Of a stretch of 12,543 nucleotides of DNA, positions 1-5,856 are shown piece by piece. The translations under genes were made by a program, and so were the position numbers. The number at the start of each line of letters is the position of its first letter. The first letter of the stretch is position 1. Location: NCBI GenBank assembly GCA_900754175.1, contig CAAEBS010000019.1:1-12543 (forward strand), in the 5' to 3' direction. The notes beneath the pieces were generated by a model. It was not told where the DNA came from, did not search any database, and saw only the letters and a list, made by a program, of their open reading frames with translations. This DNA is from Clostridia bacterium (lineage in GTDB: Bacteria > Bacillota > Clostridia > Oscillospirales > CAG-272).

Positions 1-40
1 CTTGCACAACACCCCGGCACCCCACTTTCCGCCCCTCTCG

Positions 41-110
41 TGTCATCCTGAGCGGAGGGCGAAGCCTGAAGTCGAACCCGGAGGGCGACCGTAGGTCGGG
101 ATCTCCTATG
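41..110. repeat. Degenerate dispersed intergenic repeat (TGTCATCCTGAGCGG type)
   Basis: The segment opens with GTGTCATCCTGAGCGGAGG and runs through GGCGAAGCCTGAAGTCGAAC to GGGATCTCC. Elements with a TGTCATCCTGAGCG...GAAGTCGAA...GGATCT layout are, from memory, frequent intergenic repeats in many bacterial genomes, including Clostridia. Inside it lies a small hairpin, CGACC-GTA-GGTCG (86-98). It appears to be a diverged copy: the usual run from GTCGAA straight into GGATCT is broken by extra sequence. Only one copy is in the window, so its repeat nature cannot be shown from this sequence alone. Confidence 0.4.
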
Positions 111-177
111 GGCGAGCGTACAGACCCATTCCGCTAACTATCGCAACGGTAAAACTATCCGGCAACTTTTTTTCCTA

Positions 178-205
178 CCCCTTGTTTCAAGTCTTTTGAA
201 AGGGG
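178..205. repeat. Stem-loop (CCCC-TTTCAA / TTGAAA-GGGG)
   Basis: CCCC (178-181) and TTTCAA (185-190) pair with TTGAAA (196-201) and GGGG (202-205), leaving a three-base bulge (TTG) and a five-base loop (GTCTT). No T-run follows, so it is not a standard rho-independent terminator on the plus strand. It sits three bases before a second hairpin and probably belongs to the same composite intergenic element. Confidence 0.5.
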
Positions 206-207
206 TC

Positions 208-241
208 CGGGGAAAAATTTTCTTCAGAAAAGTTTTCCCCG
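208..241. repeat. Long intergenic stem-loop (CGGGGAAAA ... TTTTCCCCG)
   Basis: CGGGGAAAA (208-216) pairs perfectly with TTTTCCCCG (233-241). After a single A/G mismatch an inner stem TTTTCT (218-223) pairs with AGAAAA (226-231), giving 15 base pairs over 34 bases. It lies just upstream of the promoter of the three-gene operon. There is no following T-run. A related half-hairpin begins at the very end of the window (12530-12543), matching 209-222 in 12 of 14 bases. That favours a dispersed hairpin repeat over a terminator or operator specific to this operon. Confidence 0.6.
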
Positions 242-265
242 CCTAAAAAATCCTTTCATTTAGGA

Positions 266-294
266 TTGACATAGAAGCGGAAACATGGTAAAAT
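266..294 (+). promoter_or_regulatory. Promoter of the TerB/ATPase/helicase operon
   Basis: The -35 box TTGACA (266-271) matches the consensus exactly. The -10 box TAAAAT (289-294), preceded by TGG, has one mismatch, with a 17-base spacer. Transcription should start near 301, about 40 bases before the first gene. A six-base inverted repeat, AATCCT (249-254) / AGGATT (262-267) with a seven-base spacer, overlaps the first two bases of the -35 box and could be a small operator. No regulator gene is adjacent. Confidence 0.65.
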
Positions 295-342
295 ATAATA
301 ATAGCTTTCCGGCGAAAAAACGGAGATTTGGAGGTGAGGCGG

Positions 343-1986
343 ATGCCCGATAAGAAGAATCCGGCGGAGGACGATTTCTGGGATCTTTCCGCCTATGTAC
401 CGCCCCAAAAGCCGCATACTCCCTCGGGAAAATCGGTGGACACCGTGGAAATCCGCTTTTCACACGGCAGTCAGCCGACGCCCTCCGACCGTGGAGAACA
501 GAAGCTGACCTTTTCCGCCCCGGTGGTAAAGCGTGAGATTCCCGCAAACGCCCGAAGCACGGGGGAAGCCTTTGAGGACGAGACGCAGAGCTACACCCTC
601 TCCTCCTCCATGATACGCCGGGTCACGCTGAAAAAATGGAAGGTCTCCTACCGGTATTACGACGCTTTCCATCAGGATGCGCTGGCAAACCGGGAGACTT
701 GCGGCTGGGAATGTGCCTATGTGCCGTTCTTTTCCTACGTGCCGCAGTACGACCAGATGAACGAGGAACAGCGAAACTATTACTTCTTCTGGCGGCAGAA
801 CGTGCGGCAGGGAAATTTCCTGCCGGTGGATTACAGCTATCTGCTCCTTTACGTCTTTGAACTGATCAATATCGGCGGCGAGGATGATCCGGCGCAGGCG
901 CAGTACCTGCTGACCGCCCTGTGGAACCGGTATCATGAAAAATTCCCGGCGATTTCCGGCAAGCTTTCGGCGTGGATCTGCGATTTCAGCCTGATTCATC
1001 GCCTGCCGCCGGCGGAAAACGCCGGATCGGCTCTGGTGCGTGCGGAAAACACCCTGCGGGAATTTTATATCCGGTTGCCGGACGGCGAATCGGAGGCGTG
1101 CGCACGCTCGCTTCTCAAATATTGCAGTGCTTACGATTATCGCACCAGCAAGTTTGCCACCGGCGAGCGGTTGCCGCTGTTTGATCTGCACATCTTCAAG
1201 GCGCTCCAGTACGTGATTGCCCGGTACGCCGGAAGCGAGCAGTTTCTTGCCGCCTTTACCGACGGGGAAAGCCACATGGAGCGGGACGCCTATGCGGGCG
1301 CTCTCTGCTGTTCGGAGGAAAAATACCGGATCGGCATCGACTATTATTCGCTTTCCCGCACCAACGAGTTGCGCTATCACATCGGCGACATCGTGAAATA
1401 TGCGGAAAACAAACTCCGGGCATACCTCGGCATCAAATCCCGCCTGACGGTGTATTCCTTGTCCGCTGAGATACGGGGAGCGATCGACGGCTACTTTGCC
1501 ACGCTGACGCCGCCGGCAAAGCCGAAAGCTGCCAAAGAAGTCCGCCTGCCGTATGAGGCGCTGTACGATCTGCCGGCAAAGCGCTTTTCCATGGAGGACG
1601 CTCTGCGCATTGAAAACGAGTCGTGGCAGACCACAGACGAGCTGATCTCAGCATTCGGCGACGTGCAGGACGAAGCGCCGGAGGAGCCGGAGGAAGATAC
1701 GGCGGCAGAGGAGATCGGGCAAAAGGAACCCGCATCGGAGGTCGTCTCCGACGGGGAGAGATCGCTTGCCGTGGCGCTTGGCGGATATCTTGCCGCCGCA
1801 CGGGCGATACGGGACGGCGACACTGCCGGATTTTCAGCGGCGGCGGAGGCGCTCGGGCGGATGCCGGAGAGCATTGTGGACGCCATAAACGATATTGCGA
1901 TTGAAGAAACGGGTGATATCCTGATCGAAGAGGACGGGGACGGCTGGTGCATCCCCGAAGATTACCGCCCGCTTTTGGGGGAATAA
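343..1986 (+). CDS. TerB-N / TerB-C domain protein
   Basis: First gene of the three-gene operon; cytoplasmic, with no signal peptide or membrane segment. The start is ATG 343, with GGAGGTG (330-336) at good spacing; the in-frame TTG at 328 overlaps that site. The product has 547 residues. After a polar N-terminus with a DDFWDLSAYVP motif, residues about 95-300 look like a TerB-N domain. The telling stretch is at about 126-178 (QMNEEQRNYYFFWRQNVRQG, then LPVDYSYLLLYVFELIN), close to the family pattern of EQR-W-Y-WR-VR-G then D-SY-LYVFELIN. An LRAYLGIKSRL segment and an acidic linker (about 440-465, DEAPEEPEEDTAAEE) lead to the end, GDGWCIPEDYRPLL, typical of TerB-C. I see no central TerB domain. 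TerB-N/C proteins were linked to DNA-processing and stress systems by comparative genomics; the biochemical role is unknown. Here it probably works with the ATPase and helicase behind it. Confidence 0.85.
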   Translation: MPDKKNPAEDDFWDLSAYVPPQKPHTPSGKSVDTVEIRFSHGSQPTPSDRGEQKLTFSAPVVKREIPANARSTGEAFEDETQSYTLSSSMIRRVTLKKWKVSYRYYDAFHQDALANRETCGWECAYVPFFSYVPQYDQMNEEQRNYYFFWRQNVRQGNFLPVDYSYLLLYVFELINIGGEDDPAQAQYLLTALWNRYHEKFPAISGKLSAWICDFSLIHRLPPAENAGSALVRAENTLREFYIRLPDGESEACARSLLKYCSAYDYRTSKFATGERLPLFDLHIFKALQYVIARYAGSEQFLAAFTDGESHMERDAYAGALCCSEEKYRIGIDYYSLSRTNELRYHIGDIVKYAENKLRAYLGIKSRLTVYSLSAEIRGAIDGYFATLTPPAKPKAAKEVRLPYEALYDLPAKRFSMEDALRIENESWQTTDELISAFGDVQDEAPEEPEEDTAAEEIGQKEPASEVVSDGERSLAVALGGYLAAARAIRDGDTAGFSAAAEALGRMPESIVDAINDIAIEETGDILIEEDGDGWCIPEDYRPLLGE

Positions 1987-1996
1987 AGGAGACAGA

Positions 1997-3370
1997 ATGA
2001 CAAACCAGAACGATATCAATGTTCAGAAAATTCCGAAGCGGATCCTGAATTCGCTTCTGCTTTCGGTATCTGCCGGCGTTGTGCCGAGAACGGGAGCGCC
2101 GTATATTGCGATCGGCAGACGGGACGAGATCGCCGCTCTGCTTTCCGACCTGGAGCAGGTCAACGAGGGATGCGGCAGTATGCGCTTTATCATCGGGCGC
2201 TACGGAAGCGGAAAAAGCTTTCTGATGCAGCTGATCCGTGGATATGCGCTGGAGCGGAATTTCATTACCGCCGACGCCGATCTGTCGCCGGAACGGCGGC
2301 TGTACGGAAGCGGCGAAAGCGGCGTGGCGACCTACCGGGAGCTGATAAAGAATCTTGCTTCCAAGTCCTCGCCCGACGGCGGAGCCCTGCCGAAGATCAT
2401 TGCACGCTGGATCGAAATGCTGCGCTCCGAAGTGCTGGCAACCGGCGTGTCGCCGGACAGCGAAGAGTTTCTGCGGTGTCTGAATCTCACTGCTGCCGAC
2501 AAGCTACGGGAGGTGGAGGACATGGTGGGCGGATTTGATTTCTGCCGTGTCATCACCGAATACTACCGGGCGTATCTGGACGGCAACGACGAGAAAAAGA
2601 GCGCTTGCCTGCGCTGGCTGAGAGGAGAGTTTTCCACCAAGACCGAAGCGAGAAGCCAACTCGGCTTTCCGGTCTCGGTCATCATCGACGACGACAACTG
2701 GTATGATTTCATCAAGCTGTGGGCTTGCCTCGTGCGTTTTATGGGCTACCGGGGGCTGGTGGTGTTCATCGATGAATGTGTGAACCTCTATAAGATCAAC
2801 CACCGGGTCAGCCGGGAAAACAACTATGAAAAGATCCTTTCTATGTTCAATGACACCTTGCAGGGCAGAGCGCCCGGGCTTGCGCTGATTCTCGGCGGCA
2901 CGCCGCAGTTCATGGACGACCCGAGAAGGGGACTTTTCAGCTACGAGGCACTGCGCAGTCGTCTGTGTGACAGCCGGTATTCTTCTGCCGGCTACCGGAA
3001 TCTGATCGGTCCGGTCATCCGCCTGCGGCGGCTGTCGGACGAGGAGCTGTTCGCCCTGCTTTGCCGGGTGACGGCGCTGTATGCGCAGAACTACGGGACC
3101 GAACCACGCATCACACGGGAGCAGATGCAGGAGTTTCTCAACCTCTCGCTTGCACGGGCGGGAGCGGACGATATGATCACGCCCCGGGAAATGCTTCGGG
3201 ACTATATGACCGTACTTAACATCCTGATGCAGAATCCGGATGCGGATTTTGAAAGCGTGGTGCACAGCACGGCGGAGCCGGCGGTGACCGGTGAAAAGGA
3301 AAAAGCGCCGGAAAAGACCGGTACGGATACCCGCAGGCACGATTATTCTGCCAAGGATATCGAATTCTGA
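1997..3370 (+). CDS. P-loop ATPase, DUF2791 family (BrxD-like)
   Basis: The gene starts at ATG 1997, 10 bases after the first stop codon, behind AAAGGAGA. It encodes 457 residues. Walker A is GRYGSGKS (67-74). Walker B is VVFIDEC with D259 and E260. At about 300-318 lies GGTPQFMDDPRRG followed by FSYEALRSRL, a hallmark of the DUF2791 / BREX ATP-binding family. The segment ITPREMLRDYMTVLNILMQN near the C-terminus is also typical, and the last 35 residues are charged and probably disordered. The ATPase motifs look intact. In type 2 BREX the homologue BrxD is paired with the helicase BrxHI, and the same pairing is seen here with the next gene. The likely role is an ATP-driven loader or switch acting on DNA together with that helicase; this is inference. 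Assignment to the family is firm, but whether it is a true BrxD orthologue is not. Confidence 0.85.
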   Translation: MTNQNDINVQKIPKRILNSLLLSVSAGVVPRTGAPYIAIGRRDEIAALLSDLEQVNEGCGSMRFIIGRYGSGKSFLMQLIRGYALERNFITADADLSPERRLYGSGESGVATYRELIKNLASKSSPDGGALPKIIARWIEMLRSEVLATGVSPDSEEFLRCLNLTAADKLREVEDMVGGFDFCRVITEYYRAYLDGNDEKKSACLRWLRGEFSTKTEARSQLGFPVSVIIDDDNWYDFIKLWACLVRFMGYRGLVVFIDECVNLYKINHRVSRENNYEKILSMFNDTLQGRAPGLALILGGTPQFMDDPRRGLFSYEALRSRLCDSRYSSAGYRNLIGPVIRLRRLSDEELFALLCRVTALYAQNYGTEPRITREQMQEFLNLSLARAGADDMITPREMLRDYMTVLNILMQNPDADFESVVHSTAEPAVTGEKEKAPEKTGTDTRRHDYSAKDIEF

Positions 3371-3390
3371 TAGCAAAGGAGGAGGAAGCC

Positions 3391-5622
3391 ATGACCGAGG
3401 CTGACCGGGTATTTGCACAGTTTCCGGATTTCATCCGGGAATATATCTACTCTCATTCCTGGGAGTCCCTGCGGGATATTCAGATCGCCGCCGCCAAGAC
3501 CATATTTCTGACCGACCGGCATCTTTTGCTGACCTCCTCAACTGCCAGCGGAAAGACCGAAGCCGCTTTCTTTCCCATTCTGTCGCTTCTTTACGGCAGG
3601 GAGATCCGTGGCGTGTCGGTGCTCTATATCGCTCCGCTGAAAAGCCTTATCAACGACCAGTTCGGACGGATGGAGGATCTGCTGAATGAAAGCGGCATCC
3701 GGGTCACGCACTGGCACGGGGACGTTTCCCAGTCCCAGAAGAAAAAGCTGTTGGAAAAGCCGGAGGGAATTTTGCAGATCACGCCGGAATCGCTGGAGGC
3801 GATGCTGATCTCCCGGCACAATGACATCCGACGGATCTTTGAAAATCTGAGTTTTGTGGTGCTGGACGAGATCCACACCCTCACCGGAACCGACCGGGGC
3901 AATCAGATCCTCTGCCAGCTGAAACGCATCGAGCGCCTGATTGGTCATACGCCAAGGCGCATCGGGCTGTCGGCTACCGTCGGAAAGCCGGAGCTTTCGG
4001 CGGCGTGGCTTGCCGACGGCACCGACGGGGAGGTGGATATTCCGCTTTTCCCACAGGAAAAGATCCGGTGGCGGCTTGGAATGGAGCATTTCTTTATCCG
4101 CAATCCGGAGTTTGACCAGAGCGGGAAGGGAGATGCCGGACGGGCGGAGCTTGACCCGGGATACGAATACGTGTACGAGTGCGTAAGGGACCGGAAATCG
4201 CTTGTGTTTTCCAACTCACGGGAGGAGACCGAATACGTCTGCGCCACCCTCCGGCAGATCGCCGCCAAGCGGCATGAGCCGGACGTCTTTCTGATCCACC
4301 ACGGCAACCTTTCCGCCGCCCTGCGGGAGGAAGCGGAGGCACGGATGAAGAACGACGAGACCATGGCGGTGACCTGCGCCACCGTGACTATGGAGCTTGG
4401 CATTGACATCGGACGGCTGGAGCGGGTGTTGCAGATGGACGCCCCGAACTCGGTCTCCGCATTTCTGCAACGGCTGGGGCGCTCCGGCAGACGGGGACAG
4501 CCGCCGGAGATGATGATGGTGTTCCGGGAGGAGGAACCGCTTCCCAACGCACCGCTGCCGCAACTGATCCCGTGGGGGCTTCTGCGGGGGATTGCCATCG
4601 TTCAGCTTTATATCGAGGAGCGGTTTATCGAACCGCCGTCTCCGAAAAAAGCGCCGCTCAGTCTGTTGTTTCATCAAACGCTCAGCGTCCTTGCCTCCGG
4701 CGGGGAAATGAAGCCGGCAAGGCTTGCAGGCGAGGTGCTTTCGCTCCCGCCGTTTTCCGCCATTTCCCGTGAGGTCTACAAGGCGTTGCTTGCCTCCATG
4801 CTGAACATGGAATTTCTGGAAATGACCGAGGAGGGCGGGCTGATCGTCGGACTTGCGGGCGAAAGACTGCTGAACAGCTATAAATTCTATGCGGTATTCA
4901 ACGACAGCGAGGATTTTACCGTCCGCTGTGAAGCCGAGGAGATCGGAACCATTACCACACCGCCGCCGGTAGGCGACCGCTTTGCGCTGGCAGGCAGAGT
5001 GTGGGAGGTGCTGGAGCTGGACGTGCAGAGACGGCTGGTCTACGTAAAGGGCGTGGAGGGCAAAATGGAGATTTCCTGGCCCGGCGAGTACGGCGAAATC
5101 CACACTCGGATCCTGGAGAGAATGCTCCGGGCGCTCCAGGAGGACACGGTCTATCCGTATCTGAAGGAAAATGCCCGGCGGCGCCTGGAAATGGCACGGA
5201 CGGTGGCACGGAATACCGGAATGACCGGCAGTCCGGTGCTGTACCTCGGCGGCTACACCTGGTGTCTGTTTCCGTGGCTTGGGACCCGGTCTTTCCGCAC
5301 ACTGCGGAAAATGATCGCCACCTTTTCGGAGGAGCTTGGCATTTCGGGGATGGATTACGAGGGATGCTATTATCTGTCTTTCCGGATGGAGCGGGGCAGG
5401 GGCGACGAGCTTTTGCGGCGGCTTGACGAACGCTTTGGCGACGGGCAGAATCCGCCGGATATCCTGGTGTCACCCAAGGAACTGCCTGCCTTTGAAAAGT
5501 ACGACGAATTCCTGCCCGGCGAGCTTTTGCGCCATGCGTATGCCGTCGATCGGCTGAATATGACCGAGGCGGCAGACCGGATCCGCAGGATGAATTCGCA
5601 CATTTCCGGCGTACCGGATTGA
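3391..5622 (+). CDS. Lhr-like superfamily II DEAD/DEAH helicase (BrxHI-like)
   Basis: Third gene of the operon, 20 bases behind the ATPase gene, with AAAGGAGGAGG before ATG 3391; 743 residues. All superfamily II motifs are visible: motif I TASGKTEA (51-58), Ia APLKSLINDQ, motif II DEIH (159-162), motif III SAT (194-196), LVFSNSREE (motif IV), HHGNLS (303-308), motif V TMELGIDIG, and motif VI QRLGRSGRRG (360-369). This set, especially HHGNLS and GRSGRRG, is that of the Lhr family of 3'-5' helicases acting on nucleic acid duplexes. It has two RecA-like domains followed by about 370 residues that probably hold a winged helix and an Lhr-core-like region. It is much shorter than full-length Lhr and comparable to the BrxHI helicases of type 2 BREX. 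Together with the preceding ATPase it forms the operon's motor pair. No clear terminator follows. Confidence 0.88.
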   Translation: MTEADRVFAQFPDFIREYIYSHSWESLRDIQIAAAKTIFLTDRHLLLTSSTASGKTEAAFFPILSLLYGREIRGVSVLYIAPLKSLINDQFGRMEDLLNESGIRVTHWHGDVSQSQKKKLLEKPEGILQITPESLEAMLISRHNDIRRIFENLSFVVLDEIHTLTGTDRGNQILCQLKRIERLIGHTPRRIGLSATVGKPELSAAWLADGTDGEVDIPLFPQEKIRWRLGMEHFFIRNPEFDQSGKGDAGRAELDPGYEYVYECVRDRKSLVFSNSREETEYVCATLRQIAAKRHEPDVFLIHHGNLSAALREEAEARMKNDETMAVTCATVTMELGIDIGRLERVLQMDAPNSVSAFLQRLGRSGRRGQPPEMMMVFREEEPLPNAPLPQLIPWGLLRGIAIVQLYIEERFIEPPSPKKAPLSLLFHQTLSVLASGGEMKPARLAGEVLSLPPFSAISREVYKALLASMLNMEFLEMTEEGGLIVGLAGERLLNSYKFYAVFNDSEDFTVRCEAEEIGTITTPPPVGDRFALAGRVWEVLELDVQRRLVYVKGVEGKMEISWPGEYGEIHTRILERMLRALQEDTVYPYLKENARRRLEMARTVARNTGMTGSPVLYLGGYTWCLFPWLGTRSFRTLRKMIATFSEELGISGMDYEGCYYLSFRMERGRGDELLRRLDERFGDGQNPPDILVSPKELPAFEKYDEFLPGELLRHAYAVDRLNMTEAADRIRRMNSHISGVPD

Positions 5623-5695
5623 TTTTTGTGCAAAACCGTAAAAGCGCCCGGGCAGTTTTTATCGCTTCCTGTCGGCTTCTACGAAAATCGAAAAT

Positions 5696-5738
5696 CTGAC
5701 AAATTTTTAACAGATTGATATTGACAAAAAATTAACAA
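5696..5738 (+). promoter_or_regulatory. Two tandem Rex-like operators
   Basis: The clostridial Rex operator is TTGTTAA-N4-TTAACAA. Site 2, TTGACAA-AAAA-TTAACAA (5721-5738), matches it at 12 of 14 defined positions and coincides with the -35 box. Site 1, CTGACAA-ATTT-TTAACAG (5696-5713), matches at 10 of 14. Both deviate in the same way (AC for TT in the left arm) and lie 25 bases apart. Rex is the NADH/NAD+-sensing repressor of fermentation genes, and adhE is among its best-known targets in Clostridia. The expected behaviour, from the family, is repression at low NADH and release when NADH accumulates. Site 2 is the stronger call. Confidence 0.6.
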
Positions 5739-5749
5739 GGTGTTATAAT
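5721..5749 (+). promoter_or_regulatory. adhE promoter
   Basis: Both boxes match the consensus perfectly, TTGACA (5721-5726) and TATAAT (5744-5749), with a 17-base spacer. Transcription should start near 5756, giving a leader of about 100 bases before the preferred adhE start. Such a promoter is strong, in keeping with a highly expressed fermentation enzyme, and its -35 box lies inside the Rex-like site. Confidence 0.8.
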
Positions 5750-5782
5750 AAGCACATAAGCCAAGAAAGCATGATTCAGAAT

Positions 5783-5798
5783 GTGTGCGTTCGCACAC
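5783..5798 (+). promoter_or_regulatory. Perfect palindrome / hairpin in the adhE leader
   Basis: GTGTGCG-TT-CGCACAC is a perfect seven-base inverted repeat with a two-base centre, about 27 bases downstream of the expected transcription start. The GGGAGGT ribosome binding site begins directly after it (5799). It could be a transcript-stabilising 5' hairpin or a DNA operator; the sequence does not decide which. Confidence 0.5.
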
Positions 5799-5856
5799 GG
5801 GAGGTCATACCATGTATGGCTTCCGAAATCAAAAATCAAGAAAGGTGACCTTGAAA

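Larger units (their letters stand above)
1..342. other. Gene-free region upstream of the TerB operon
   Basis: I see no convincing coding sequence on either strand here. The stretch holds, in order, a repeat-like segment (about 41-110), a short imperfect duplication in which AACTATC followed closely by CAAC occurs at 136-147 and again at 153-166, a T-run (167-173), two hairpins (178-205 and 208-241) and the promoter of the three-gene operon (266-294). The minus-strand reading frame at 260-547 has no ribosome binding site and overlaps the start of the real gene, so it was not accepted. No upstream gene end is visible within the window. Confidence 0.6.
5623..5856 (+). other. Intergenic region and adhE leader
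   Basis: No gene fits here. A GC-rich palindrome GCCCGGGC (5646-5653) followed by a T-run (5656-5660) might weakly end the helicase transcript, but the stem is too short to call. Then come two tandem Rex-like sites (5696-5713 and 5721-5738), the adhE promoter (5721-5749), a perfect hairpin (5783-5798) and an alternative in-frame start with a ribosome binding site (5799-5814). These are described separately. Confidence 0.6.

Noticed and set aside
343..1986. Tellurite-resistance function for the TerB-N/C protein
   Set aside because: No TerC, TerD/TerZ or TerB core domain is seen, and TerB-N/C proteins in helicase/ATPase contexts are not tied to tellurite by anything in this sequence.
343..5622. 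A complete BREX system
   Set aside because: Only BrxD-like and BrxHI-like genes are present. PglZ, PglX, BrxA/B, PglW and PglY types are absent from the window, so the BREX name would overstate the evidence.
5641..5660. Rho-independent terminator after the helicase gene
   Set aside because: The GC palindrome GCCCGGGC (5646-5653) can form only about two pairs around a four-base loop, and the flanking A and T runs are separated from it by mismatches. That is not enough for a terminator call.
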